The translations under genes were made by a program, and so were the position numbers. The notes under the pieces were generated by a model. It was given only the letters and a program-made list of their open reading frames with translations, was not told the DNA's origin and searched no databases. A stretch of DNA of 64,000 nucleotides from Canna indica (lineage: Eukaryota; Streptophyta; Magnoliopsida; Zingiberales; Cannaceae): contig CP136897.1 of assembly GCA_034359265.1 (NCBI GenBank), positions 35,327,501-35,391,500 of the forward strand. The letters run 5' to 3'. Below, piece by piece: positions 45,105 through 55,257 of this stretch. Numbering within the stretch: position 1 is the first letter of the stretch; the number at the start of each line of letters is the position of its first letter.

Positions 45105-45472
45105 TTTTTTTTTACTACCTATTTGATTGCACGACGAGATCATTTTTTTTACCAATCTTTCTAACCAAACGTTAAGGACGGACGACGTCGTCGACATAAA
45201 ATTTGGCTGTGTATCGTCCACGCGGGGCCCGCCGCAACCTCTACGGCCGGCTCGATCGACCAACCGACCCGAAAAATTAAAATTTGTAAATAAATAAGAA
45301 AAATAACATTTCAATTATTATTTTTCGTTTAAAACGGGCGTAACTCCGTGCATTATTGTCCGATTTCAGCTTTTCACGTGGCGCTAAAAGGCGCGCGAAG
45401 AGACGAATAAAATGACCCCGAGCTATCCCTCGGACGGTCACCCTTATTAGCCGACGATCAGAAGTGGATCAC

Positions 45473-45589
45473 GGGTTCGATCATACCAGCACAAACGCAC
45501 CGGATCCCAACAGAACTACGAAGTTAAGCGTGCTTGGGCGAGAGTAGTACTAGGATGGGTGAGCCCCTGGGAAGTCCTCGTGTTGCACC
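45473..45589 (+). rRNA. 5S rRNA: 5S rRNA gene (G5T/T21A type)
   Basis: Full length. Changes: G5T, T21A, T38A, C46A, C91G. Confidence 0.96.
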
Positions 45590-45957
45590 TTTTTTTTTAC
45601 TACCTATTTGATTGCACGACGAGATCATTTTTTTTACCAATCTTTCTAACCAAACGTTAAGGACGGACGACGTCGTCGACATAAAATTTGGCTGTGGATC
45701 GTCCGCGCGGGGCCCGCCGCAACCTCTACGGCCGGCTCAATCGACCAACCGACCCGAAAAATTAAAATTTGTAAATAAATAAGAAAAATAACATTTCAAT
45801 AATTATTTTTCGTTTAAAACGGGCGTAACTCCGTGCATTATTGTCCGATTTCAGCTTTTCACGTGGCGCTAAAAGGCGCGCAAAGAGACGAAGAAAATGA
45901 CCCCGAGCTATCCCTCGGACGGTCACCCTTATTAGCCGACGATCAGAAGTGCATCAC

Positions 45958-46074
45958 GGGTTCGATCATACCAGCACAAACGCACCGGATCCCATCAGAA
46001 CTCCGAAGTTAAGCGTGCTTGGGCGAAAGTAGTACTAGGATGGGTGACCCCCTGGGAAGTCCTCGTGTTGCACC
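45958..46074 (+). rRNA. 5S rRNA: 5S rRNA gene (G5T/T21A type)
   Basis: Full length. Changes: G5T, T21A, G70A. Identical in its changes to 46928. Confidence 0.96.
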
Positions 46075-46442
46075 TTTTTTTTTACTACCTATTTGATTGC
46101 ACGACGAGATCATTTTTTTTACCAATCTTTCTAACCAAACGTTAAGGACGGACGACGTCGTCGACATAAAATTTGGCTGTGGATCGTCCGCGCGGGGCCC
46201 GCCGCAACCTCTACGGCCGGCTCAATCGACCAACCGACCCGAAAAATTAAAATTTGTAAATAAATAAGAAAAATAACATTTCAATTATTATTTTTCGTTT
46301 AAAACGGGCGTAACTCCGAGCATTATTGTCCGATTTCAGCTTTTCACGTGGCGCTATAAGGCGCGCGAAGAGACGAAGAAAATGACCCCGATCAATCCCT
46401 CGGACGCTCACCCTTATTAGCCGACGATCAGAAGTGCATGAC

Positions 46443-46559
46443 GGGTGCTTTCATACGAGCACTAACGCACCGGATCCCATCAGAACTCCGAAGTTAAGCG
46501 TGCTTGGGCGAGAGTAGTACTAGGATGGGTGAACCCCTGGGAAGTCCTCGTGTTGCATC
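46443..46559 (+). rRNA. 5S rRNA: 5S rRNA gene (G7T/A8T type)
   Basis: Full length. Changes: G7T, A8T, C15G, C91A, C116T. First of four copies starting GGGTGCTTTC (47896, 48381, 49819). The upstream hairpin reads CCGATCAATCCCTCGG. Confidence 0.95.
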
Positions 46560-46927
46560 TTTTTTTTTACTACCTATTTGATTGCACGACGAGATCATTT
46601 TTTTTACCAATCTTTCTAACCAAACGTTAAGGACAGACGACGTCGTCGACATAAAATTTGGCTGTCGATCGCCCGCGCGGGGCCCGCCGCAACCTCTACG
46701 GCCGGCTCGATCGACCAACCGACCCGAAAAATTAAAATTTGTAAATAAATAAGAAAAATAACATTTCATTTATTATTTTTTGTTTAAAACGGGCGTAACT
46801 TCGTGCATTATTGTCCGATTTCATCTTTTCAAGTGGCGCTAAAAGGCGCGCGAAGAGACGAAGAAAATGACCCCGAGCTATCCCTCGGACGGTCACCCTT
46901 ATTAGCCAACGATCAGAAGTGCATCAC

Positions 46928-47044
46928 GGGTTCGATCATACCAGCACAAACGCACCGGATCCCATCAGAACTCCGAAGTTAAGCGTGCTTGGGCGAAAGT
47001 AGTACTAGGATGGGTGACCCCCTGGGAAGTCCTCGTGTTGCACC
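46928..47044 (+). rRNA. 5S rRNA: 5S rRNA gene (G5T/T21A type)
   Basis: Full length. Changes: G5T, T21A, G70A, as at 45958. The two are separated by a copy of another type. Confidence 0.96.
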
Positions 47045-47412
47045 TTTTTTTTTACTACCTATTTGATTGCACGACGAGATCATTTTTTTTACCAATCTTT
47101 CTAACCAAACGTTAAGGACGGACGACGTCATCGACATAAAATTTGGCTGTCGATCGCCCGCGCGGGGCCCGCCGCAACCTCTACGGCCGGCTCGATCGAC
47201 CAACCGACCCGAAAAATTAAAATTAGTAAATAAATAAGAAAAATAACATTTCATTTATTATTTTTCATTTAAAACGGGCGTAACTTCGTGCATTATTGTC
47301 CGATTTCATCTTTTCACGTGGAGCTAAAAGGCGCGCGAAGAGACGAAGAAAATGACCCCGAGCTATCCCTCGGACGCTCAACCTTATTAGCCGACGATCA
47401 GAAGTGCACAAC

Positions 47413-47528
47413 GGGTGCGATCATACCAGCACTAACGCATCGGATGCCATCAGAACTCCGAAGTTAAGCGTGCTTGGGCGAGAGTAGTACTAGGATGGGT
47501 GACCCCTGGGAAGTCCTCGTGTTGCACC
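47413..47528 (+). rRNA. 5S rRNA: 5S rRNA gene, 1-nt deletion
   Basis: 116 nt with one C missing at 91-95. Changes: C28T, C34G. Upstream GTGCACAAC. Confidence 0.95.
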
Positions 47529-47895
47529 TTTTTTTTTACTACATATTTGATTGCACGACGAGATCATTTTTTTTACCAATCTTTCAAACCAAACGTTAAG
47601 GACGGACGACGTCTCGACATAAAATTTGGCTGTCGATCGCCCGCGCGGGGCCCGCCGCAACCTCTTCGGCCGGCTCGATCGACCAACCGACCCGAAAAAT
47701 TAAAATTTGTAAATAAATATGAAAAATAACATTTCATTTATTATTTTTCGTTTAAAACGGGCGTAACTTCGTGCATTATTGTCCGATTTCATCTTTTCTC
47801 GTTGCGATAAATGGCGCGCGAAGAGACGAAGAAAATGACCCCGATCAATCCCTCGGACGCTCACCCTTATTAGCCGACGATCAGAAGTGCATGAC

Positions 47896-48012
47896 TGGTG
47901 CTTTCATACCAGCACTAACGCACCGGATCCCATCAGAACTCCGAAGTTAAGCGTGCTTGGGCGAGAGTAGTACTAGGATGGGTGAACCCCTGGGAAGTCC
48001 TCGTGTTGCATC
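47896..48012 (+). rRNA. 5S rRNA: 5S rRNA gene (G7T/A8T type)
   Basis: Full length. Changes: G1T, G7T, A8T, C91A, C116T. The preceding spacer has CTCGTTGCGATAAATGG in place of the CACGTGGCGC stretch, so the G-box is lost here. Confidence 0.95.
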
Positions 48013-48380
48013 TTTTTTTTTACTACTTATTTGATTGCACGACGAGATCATTTTTTTTACCAATCTTTCTAACCAAACGTTAAGTACGGACGACGTCGTC
48101 GACATAAAATTTGGTTGTCGATCGCCCGCGCGGGGCCCGCCGCAACCTCTACGGCCGGCTCGATCGAACAACCGACCCGAAAAATTAAAATTTGTAAATA
48201 AATAAGAAAAATAACATTTCATTTATTATTTTTCGTTTAAAACGGGCGTAACTTCGTGCATTATTGTCCGATTTCATCTTTTGACGTGGCGCTAAAAGGC
48301 GCGCGAAGAGACGAAGAAAATGACCCCGAGCAATCCCTCGGACGCTCACCCTTATTAGCCGACGATCAGAAGTGCATGAC

Positions 48381-48497
48381 GGGTGCTTTCATACCAGCAC
48401 TAACGCACCGGATCCCATCAGAACTCCGAAGTTAAGCGTGCTTGGGCGAGAGTAGTACTAGGATGGGTGAACCCCTGGGAAGTCCTCGTGTTGTATC
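48381..48497 (+). rRNA. 5S rRNA: 5S rRNA gene (G7T/A8T type)
   Basis: Full length. Changes: G7T, A8T, C91A, C114T, C116T. Upstream GACGTG replaces CACGTG. Confidence 0.95.
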
Positions 48498-48861
48498 TTT
48501 TTTTTTACTACCTATTTGATTGCACGACGAGATCATTTTTTTTACTAATCTTTCTAACCAAACGTTAAGGACGGACGACGTCGTCGACATAAAATTTCGC
48601 TGTCGATCGCCCGCGCGGGGCCCGCCGCAACCTCTACGGCCGACTCGATCGACCAACCGACCCGAAAAATTAAAATTTGTAAATAAATAAGAAAAATAAC
48701 ATTTCAATTATTATTTTTGTTTAAAACGGGCGTAACTCCGTGCATTATTGTCCGATTTTAGCTTTACACGTGACGCTAAATGCGCGAAGAGACGAAGAAA
48801 ATGACCCCGGGCTATGCCTCGGACGCTCACCCTTATTAGCCGACGATCAGAAGTGCACGAA

Positions 48862-48978
48862 GGGTGCGATCATACCAGCACTAACGCACCGGATCCCATC
48901 AGAACTCCAAAGTTAAGCGTGCTTGGGCGAGAGTAGTACTAGGATGGGTGACCCCCTGGGAAGTCCTCGTGTTGCACC
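48862..48978 (+). rRNA. 5S rRNA: 5S rRNA gene, near majority
   Basis: Full length, single change G48A (a CpG site). Base -1 is A. The following spacer lost 13 bp between two ACCAA repeats near 49028. Confidence 0.97.
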
Positions 48979-49333
48979 TTTTTTTTTACTACTTATTTGA
49001 TTGCACGACGAGATCATTTTTTTTACCAAACGTTAAGGACGGACGACGTCGTCGATAAAAAAATTGACTGTCGATCGCCCGCGCGGGGCCTGCCGCAACT
49101 TCTACGGCCGGCTCGATCGACCAACCGACCCGAAAAATTAAAATATGTAAATAAATAAGAAAAATAACATTTCAATTATTATTTTTCGTTTAAAACGGGC
49201 GTAACTCCGTGCATTATTGTCCGATTTCAGCTTTTCACGTGGCGCTAAAAGGCGCGCGAAGAGACGAAGAAAATGACCCTGAGCTATCCCTCGGACGCTC
49301 ACCCTTATTAGCCGACGATCAGAAGTGCACGAC

Positions 49334-49450
49334 GGTTGCGATCATACCAGCACTAACGCACCGGATCCCATCAGAACTCCGAAGTTAAGGGTGCTTGGGC
49401 GAGAGTAGTACTAGGATGGGTGACCGCCTGGGAAGTCCTCGTGTTGCATC
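49334..49450 (+). rRNA. 5S rRNA: 5S rRNA gene
   Basis: Full length. Changes: G3T, C57G, C93G, C116T. Upstream GTGCACGAC. Confidence 0.96.
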
Positions 49451-49818
49451 TTTTTTTTTACTACCTATTTGATTGAACGACGAGATCATTTTTTTTACCA
49501 ATCTTTCTAACCAAACGTTAAGGACGGACGACGTCGTCGACATAAAATTTGGCTCTCGATCGCCCGCGCGGGGCCCGCCGCAACCTCTTCGGCCGGCTCG
49601 ATCGACCAACCGACTCGAAAAGTTAAAATTTGTAAATAAATAAGAAAAATAACATTTCAATTATTACTTTTCGTTTAAAACGGGCGTAACTTCGTGCATT
49701 ATTGTCCGATTTCATCTTTTCACGTGGTGCTAAAAGGCGCGCGAAGAGACGAATAAAATGACCCCGAGCAATCCCTCGGACGCTCACCCTTATTAGCCGA
49801 CGATCAGAAGTTCATGAC

Positions 49819-49935
49819 GGGTGCTTTCATACCAGCACTAACGCACCGGATCCCATCAGAACTCCGAAGTTAAGCGTGCTTGGGCGAGAGTAGTACTAGG
49901 ATGGGTGAACCCCTGGGAAGTCCTCGTGTTGCATC
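49819..49935 (+). rRNA. 5S rRNA: 5S rRNA gene (G7T/A8T type)
   Basis: Full length. Changes: G7T, A8T, C91A, C116T. Confidence 0.96.
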
Positions 49936-50300
49936 TTTTTTTTTACTACCTATTTGATTGCACGACGAGATCATTTTTTTTACTAATCTTTCTAACCAAA
50001 CGTTAAGGACGGACGACGTCGTCGACATAAAATTTCGCTGTCGATCGACCGTGCGGGGCCCGCCGCAACCTCTACGGCCGGCTCGATCGACCAACCGACC
50101 CGAAAAATTAAAATTTGTAAATAAATAAGAAAAATAACATTTCAATTATTATTTTTGTTTAAAACGGGCGTAACTCCGTGCATTATTGTCCGATTTCAGC
50201 TTTTCACGTGGCGCTAAAAGGCGCGAAGAGACGAAGAAAATGACCCCGGGCTATCCCTCGGACGCTCACCCTTATTAGTCGACGATCAGAAGTGCACGAC

Positions 50301-50416
50301 GGGTGCGATCATACCAGCACTAACGCACCGGATCCCATCAAAACTCCGAAGTTAAGCGTGCTTGGGCGAGAGTAGTACTAGGATGGGTGACCCCTGGGAA
50401 GTCCTCGTGTTGCACC
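50301..50416 (+). rRNA. 5S rRNA: 5S rRNA gene, 1-nt deletion
   Basis: 116 nt with one C missing at 91-95. Change: G41A. The next spacer is the twin of the one that opens the window. Confidence 0.95.
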
Positions 50417-50784
50417 TTTTTTTTTACTACCTATTTGATTGCACGACGAGATCATTTTTTTTACAAATCTTTCTAACCAAATGTTAAGGACGGACGACGT
50501 CGTCGACATAAAATTTGGCTATCGATCGCCCGCGCGGGGCCCGCCGCAAACTCTACGGCCGGCTCGATCGACCAATCGACCCGAAAAATTAAAATTTGTA
50601 AATAAGTAAGAAAAATAACATTTCAATTGTTATTTTTCGTTTAAAACGGGCGTAACTCCGTGCATTATTGTCCGATTTCAGCTTTTCACGTGGCGCTAAA
50701 AGGCGCGCGAAGAGACGAAGAAAATGACCCCGAGCTATCCCTCGGACGCTCACCCTTATTAGCCGACGATCAGAAGTGCACGAC

Positions 50785-50901
50785 GGGTGCGATCATACCA
50801 GCACTAACGCACCGGATCCCATCAGAACTCCGAAGTTAAGCTTGCTTGGGCGAGAGTAGTACTAGGATGGGTGACCCCCTGGGAAGTCCTCGTGTTGCAC
50901 C
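50785..50901 (+). rRNA. 5S rRNA: 5S rRNA gene, near majority
   Basis: Full length, single change G58T in the A box. The terminator is TTGT6. Confidence 0.97.
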
Positions 50902-51318
50902 TTGTTTTTTACTACCTATTTGATTGCACGACGAGATCATTATTTTTACCAATCTTTCTAACAAAACGTTAAGGACGGACGACCTCGTCGACATAAAATT
51001 TGGCTGTCGATCGCCCGCGCGGGGCCCGCCGTAACCTCTACGGCCGGCTCGATCGACCAACCGACCCGAAAACTTAAAATTTGTAAATAAATAAGAAAAA
51101 TAACATTTCAATTATTATTTTTCGTTTAAAACGGGCGTAACTCCGTGCATTATTGTTCGATTTCAGCTTTTCACGTGGCGCTAAAAGGAGCGCGAAGAGA
51201 CGAAGAAAATGACCCCGAGCTATCCCTCGGACGCTCACCCTTATTAGCCGACGATCAGAAGTGCATGACGGGTGTGATCATACCAGCACTAACGCACCGG
51301 ATTCCATCAGAACTCCGA

Positions 51319-51333
51319 AGTTAAGCGTGCTTG
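51319..51333 (+). promoter_or_regulatory. A box of the 5S internal control region
   Basis: Gene positions 50-64, AGTTAAGCGTGCTTG. In plant 5S genes this is the first part of the internal Pol III promoter. Shown here once for the array; copies with changes in 50-64 are noted in their own entries. Confidence 0.85.
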
Positions 51334-51335
51334 GG

Positions 51336-51341
51336 CGAGAG
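51336..51341 (+). promoter_or_regulatory. Intermediate element
   Basis: Gene positions 67-72, CGAGAG, the middle contact of TFIIIA in the internal control region. Confidence 0.8.
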
Positions 51342-51348
51342 TAGTACT

Positions 51349-51367
51349 AGGATGGGTGACCCCCTGG
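51349..51367 (+). promoter_or_regulatory. C box
   Basis: Gene positions 80-98, from AGGATGGGTGA to CTG, the main TFIIIA contact. Single-base losses within the C91-95 or G97-99 runs occur in several copies (2770, 5027, 7459, 9967, 14520, 15487, 47413, 50301, 57685, 58974). Confidence 0.85.
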
Positions 51368-51386
51368 GAAGTCCTCGTGTTGCACC

Positions 51387-51395
51387 TTTTTTTTT
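51387..51395 (+). terminator. Pol III T9 terminator
   Basis: Nine T directly after GCACC. Nearly all copies have 7-10 T here, or T8-9 interrupted by one base. Confidence 0.9.
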
Positions 51396-51424
51396 ACTAC
51401 CTATTTGATTGCACGACGAGATCA

Positions 51425-51432
51425 TTTTTTTT
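51425..51432 (+). terminator. Second T8 tract, possible back-up terminator
   Basis: T8 at 39 bases beyond the gene end, conserved across the array even where the first tract is broken. It would stop read-through transcripts; this role is inferred. Confidence 0.5.
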
Positions 51433-51462
51433 ACCAATCTTTCTAACCAAACGTTAAGGACG

Positions 51463-51474
51463 GACGACGTCGTC
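51463..51474. other. 12-bp perfect palindrome in the spacer
   Basis: GACGACGTCGTC equals its own reverse complement. It occurs in most spacers, sometimes changed by one base (GATGTCGTC, GACGTCATC). No known function. Confidence 0.7.
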
Positions 51475-51656
51475 GACATAAGATTTGGCTGTCGATCGCC
51501 CGCGCGGGGCCCGCCGCAACCTCTACGGCCGGCTCGATCGACCAACCGACCCGAAAAATTAAAATTTTTAAATAAATAAGAAAAATAACATTTCAATTAT
51601 TATTTTTCGTTTAAAACGGGCGTAACTCCGTGCATTATTGTCCGATTTCATCTTTT

Positions 51657-51662
51657 CACGTG
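51657..51662. promoter_or_regulatory. CACGTG motif (G-box/E-box core) at -98
   Basis: TTTTCACGTGGCGC. The core CACGTGGC fits plant G-box elements bound by bZIP and bHLH factors. It is at the same distance from the start in almost every unit. A role in 5S transcription is not established. Confidence 0.45.
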
Positions 51663-51699
51663 GCGCTAAAAGGCGTGCGAAGAGACGAAGAAAATGACC

Positions 51700-51715
51700 C
51701 CGAGCTATCCCTCGG
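51700..51715 (+). other. Small hairpin CCGAG/CTCGG at -55
   Basis: CCGAGCTATCCCTCGG can fold with a five-base stem. The stem is kept in most units although the loop varies (CTATCC, CTGTCC, TTGTCC). Confidence 0.5.
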
Positions 51716-51725
51716 ACGCTCACCC

Positions 51726-51731
51726 TTATTA
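51726..51731 (+). promoter_or_regulatory. TATA-like box at -29 of the 5S start
   Basis: TTATTA at -29 to -24, where plant 5S genes carry a TATA-like element. Other units have CATATTA (5512, 7935, 17737, 59450), GTATTA (2284) or TTATTG (several type C units). Confidence 0.7.
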
Positions 51732-51754
51732 GCCGACGATCAGAAGTGCACGAA

Positions 51755-51871
51755 GGGTGCGATCATACCAGCATAAACGCACCGTATCCCATCAGAACTA
51801 CGAAGTTAAGCGTGCTTGGGCGAGAGTAGTACTAGGATGGGTGACCCCCTAGGAAGTCCTCTTGTTGCACC
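51755..51871 (+). rRNA. 5S rRNA: 5S rRNA gene
   Basis: Full length. Changes: C20T, T21A, G31T, C46A, G97A, G108T. Base -1 is A. Its downstream spacer is the twin of the one after 347. Confidence 0.95.
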
Positions 51872-52239
51872 TTTTTTTTTACTACCTATTTGATTGCACG
51901 ACGAGATCATTTTTTTTACCAATCTTTCTAACCAAACGTTAAGGACGGACGACGTCGTCGATATAAAATTTGGCTGTCGATCGCCCGCGCGGGTCCCGCC
52001 GCAACCTCCTCGGCCGGCTCGATCGACCAACCGACCCGAAAAATTAAAATTTGTAAATAAATAAGAAAAATAACATTTCAATTATTATTTTTCGTTTAAA
52101 ACGGGCGTAACTCCGTGCATTATTGTCCGATTTCAGCTTTTCACGTGGCGCTAAAAGGCGCGCGAAGAGACGAAGAAAATGACCCCGAGCTATCGCTCGG
52201 ACGCTCACCCTTATTAGCCGACGATCAGAAGTGCATGAC

Positions 52240-52356
52240 GGGTGCGATCATATCAGCACTAACGCACCGGATCCCATCAAAATTCCGAAGTTAAGCGTGC
52301 TTGGGCGAGAGTAGTACTAGGATGGGTGAACCCTTGGGAAGTCCTCGTGTTGCAGC
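52240..52356 (+). rRNA. 5S rRNA: 5S rRNA gene
   Basis: Full length. Changes: C14T, G41A, C44T, C91A, C95T, C116G. Confidence 0.95.
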
Positions 52357-52724
52357 TTTTTTTTTACTACCTATTTGATTGCACGACGAGATCATTTTTT
52401 TTACCAATCTTTCTAACCAAATGTTAAGGACGGACGACGTTGTCGACATAAAATTTGACTGTCGATCGCCCGCGCAGGGCCCTCCGCAACCTCTACGGCC
52501 GTCTCGATCGACCAACCGACCCAAAAAATTAAAATTTGTAAACAAATAAGAAAAATAACATTTCAATTATTATTTTTCGTTTAAAACGGGCGTAACTCCG
52601 TGCATTATTGTCCGATTTCAGCTTTTCACGTGGCGTTAAAAGGCGTGCGAAGAGACGAAGAAAATGACCCAGAGCTATCCCTCGGACGCTCACCCTTATT
52701 AGCCGACGATCAGAAGTGCATGAT

Positions 52725-52841
52725 GGGTGCGATCATACCAGCACTAACGCACCAGATCCCTTCAGAACTCCGAAGTTAAGCGTGCTTGGGCGAGAGTAGT
52801 ACTAGGATGGGTGACCCCCTAGGAAGTCCTCGTGTTGCACC
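52725..52841 (+). rRNA. 5S rRNA: 5S rRNA gene
   Basis: Full length. Changes: G30A, A37T, G97A. Base -1 is T. Confidence 0.96.
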
Positions 52842-53208
52842 TTTTTTTTTACTACCTATTTGATTGCACGACGAGATAATTTTTTTTACCAATCTTTCTA
52901 ACCAAACGTTAAGGACGGACGATGTCGTCGAATAAAATTTGGCTGTCGATCGCCCGCGCGGGGCCCGCCGCAACCTCTACGTCCGGCTCGATCGACCAAC
53001 CGACCCGAAAAATTAAAATTTGTAAATAAATAAGAAAAATAACATTTCAATTATTATTTTTCTTTTAAAACGGGCGTAACTCCGTGCATTATTGTCCGAT
53101 TTCAGCTTTTCACGTGGCGCTAAAAGGCGCGCGAAGAGACGAAGAAAATGACGCCGAGCTATCCCTCGGATGCTCACCCTTATTAGCCGACGATCAGAAG
53201 TGCATGAC

Positions 53209-53325
53209 GGGTGCAATCATACCACCACTAACGCACCGGATCCCATCAGAACTCCGAAGTTAAGCGTGTTTGGGCGAGAGTAGTACTAGGATGGGTGACC
53301 CCGTGAGAAGTTCTCGTGTTGCACC
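53209..53325 (+). rRNA. 5S rRNA: 5S rRNA gene
   Basis: Full length. Changes: G7A, G17C, C61T, C95G, G98A, C104T. Terminator T4 C T5. Switch point from type A (upstream) to type B (downstream) spacers. Confidence 0.95.
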
Positions 53326-53684
53326 TTTTCTTTTTACTACTTATTTGATTGCACGACGAGATCATTTTTTTTACTAATCTTTCTAACCAAACGTTAAGGA
53401 CGGACGACGTCGTCGCCATAAAATTTGGCTGTCGATCGCCCGCCGCAACCTCCACGGCCGGCTCGATCGACCAACCGACCCGAAAAATTAAAATTTATAA
53501 ATAAATAAGAAATATAACATTTCAATTATTATTTTTCGTTTAAAACGGGCGTAACTCCGTGCATTATTGTCCGATTTCAGCTTTTCACGTGGCGCTGAAA
53601 GGCGTGCAAAGAGACGAAGAAAATGACCCCCGAACTCTCCCTCAGACGCTCGCCCTTATTAGCCGACGATCAGAAGTGCATATC

Positions 53685-53801
53685 GGGTGCGATTATACCA
53701 GCACTAACGCAACGGATCCCATTAGAACTCTGAAGTTAAGCGTGCTTGGGCGAGAGTAGTACTAGGATGGGTGACCCCTTGGGAAGTCCTCGTGTTGCAC
53801 C
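53685..53801 (+). rRNA. 5S rRNA: 5S rRNA gene
   Basis: Full length. Changes: C10T, C28A, C39T, C47T, C95T. Upstream CATATC. Confidence 0.95.
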
Positions 53802-54169
53802 TTTTTTTTAACTACCTATTTGATTGCACGACGAGATCATTTTTTTTACTGATCTTTCTAACCAAAAGTTAAGGACGGACGACGTCGTCGCCATAAATCT
53901 TGGTTGTCGATCGCCCGCGCGGGGCCCGCCGCAACTTCTACGGCCGGCTCGATCGACCAACCAACCCGAAAAATTAAAATTTGTAAATAAATAAGAAAAA
54001 TAACGTTTCAATTATTATTTTTCGTTTAAAACGGGCGTAACTCCGTGCATTATTGTCCGATTTCAGCTTTTCACGTGGCGCTGAAAGGCGCGCAAAGAGA
54101 CGAAGAAAATGACCCCGAGCTATCCCTCGGACGCTCACCCTTATTAGCCGACGATCAGAAGTGCATGAC

Positions 54170-54286
54170 GGGTGCGATCATACCACCACTAACGCACCGG
54201 ATCCCATCAGAACTCCGAAGTTAAGCGTTTTTGGGCGAGAGTAGTACTAGGATGGGTGACCCCGTGGGAAGTTCTCGTGTTGCACC
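54170..54286 (+). rRNA. 5S rRNA: 5S rRNA gene
   Basis: Full length. Changes: G17C, G60T, C61T, C95G, C104T; a run TTTTT now crosses the A box and could act as an internal Pol III stop. Terminator T4 C T5. Confidence 0.95.
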
Positions 54287-54645
54287 TTTTCTTTTTACTA
54301 CCTATTTGATTGCACGACGAGATCATTTTTTTTACTAATCTTTCTAACCAAACGTTAAGGACGGACGACGTCGTCGCCATAAAATTTGGCTGTCGATCGC
54401 CCGCCGCAACCTCTTCGGCCGGCTCGATCGACCAACCGACCCGAAAAATTAAAATTTATAAAGAAATAAGAAAAATAACATTTCAATTATTATTTTTCGT
54501 TTAAAACGGGCGTAACTCCGTGCATTATTGTCCGATTTCAGCTTTTCACGTGGCACTGAAAGGCGTGCAAAGAGACGAAGAAAATGACCCTCGAACTCTC
54601 CCTCAGACGCTCGCCCTTATTAGCCGACGATCAGAAGTGCATATC

Positions 54646-54762
54646 GGGTGTGATTATACCAGCACTAACGCAACGGATCCCATCAGAACTCTGAAGTTAA
54701 GCGTGCTTGGGCGAGAGTAGTACTAGGATGGGTGACCCCTTGGGAAGTCCTCGTGTTGCACC
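54646..54762 (+). rRNA. 5S rRNA: 5S rRNA gene
   Basis: Full length. Changes: C6T, C10T, C28A, C47T, C95T. Confidence 0.95.
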
Positions 54763-55257
54763 TTTTTTTTAACTACCTATTTGATTGCACGACGAGATCA
54801 TTTTTTTTACTGATCTTTCTAACCAAAAGTTAAGGACGGACGACGTCGTCGCCATAAATCTTGGCTGTCGATCGCCCGCGCGGGGCCCGCCGCAACTTCT
54901 ACGGCCGGCTCGATCGACCAACCAACCCGAAAAATTAAAATTTGTAAATAAATAAGAAAAATAACGCAACGGATCCCATCAGAACTCTGAAGTTAAGCGT
55001 GCTTGGGCGAGAGTAGTACTAGGATGGGTGACCCCTTGGGAAGTCCTCGTGTTGCACCTTTTTTTTAACTACCTATTTGATTGCACGACGAGATCATTTT
55101 TTTTACTGATCTTTCTAACCAAAAGTTAAGGACGGACGTCGTCGTCGCCATAAATCTTGGCTGTCTATCGCCCGCGCGGGGCCCGCCGCAACTTCTACGG
55201 CCGGCTCGATCGACCAACCAACCCGAAAAATTAAAATTTGTAAATAAATAAGAAAAA
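54666..55257 (+). repeat. 296-bp tandem duplication
   Basis: 54666-54961 is repeated as 54962-55257. The join uses TAAC, shared by spacer AAATAAC and gene bases 21-24. Both copies keep C28A, C47T and C95T, so the event is recent. Confidence 0.9.
54962..55058 (+). pseudogene. 5'-truncated 5S gene lacking bases 1-20
   Basis: Begins at base 21 directly behind spacer AAGAAAAA. Changes C28A, C47T, C95T as in its source at 54646. The internal boxes are intact, but there is no start region and no helix I. Confidence 0.9.

Larger units (their letters stand above)
51270..51386 (+). rRNA. 5S rRNA: 5S rRNA gene, reference copy
   Basis: Full 117 nt with only C6T and C34T; C6T keeps a U-G pair with G113. 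Structural RNA of the large ribosomal subunit, transcribed by RNA polymerase III. The start GGGTG and end GTTGCACC form helix I, and T9 follows without a gap, so mature RNA probably ends with one or two U from the tract. The A box, intermediate element and C box are unchanged. The start was set by the plant 5S 5' end and the pyrimidine at -1. The copy shares C6T and C34T with 347. Confidence 0.97.
51387..51754 (+). other. Reference intergenic spacer, 368 bp
   Basis: Typical spacer. In order: T9 tract, ACTACCTATTTGATTGCACG, T8 tract, palindrome GACGACGTCGTC, a GC-rich part with GGGGCCCGCCGC and CGGCCGGCTCGATCG, an A-rich part (AAAAATTAAAATTT), CACGTG at -98, a CCGAG/CTCGG hairpin at -55 and TTATTA at -29. 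No coding sequence is visible. Base -1 is A here and C or T in most other units. Confidence 0.9.
53209..55130 (+). repeat. Two-gene higher-order repeat, 961 bp
   Basis: 53209+53685 recur as 54170+54646 at offset 961, including the missing GC tract after 53209 and 54170 and the CCTCAGACGCTCG spacer variant. Confidence 0.88.

Noticed and set aside
51600..51660. A tRNA or small nuclear RNA gene hidden in the spacer (TTTAAAACGGGCGTAACTCC region).
   Set aside because: No cloverleaf, B box (GGTTCGAATCC-like) or upstream sequence element could be found; the stretch is ordinary repeated spacer.
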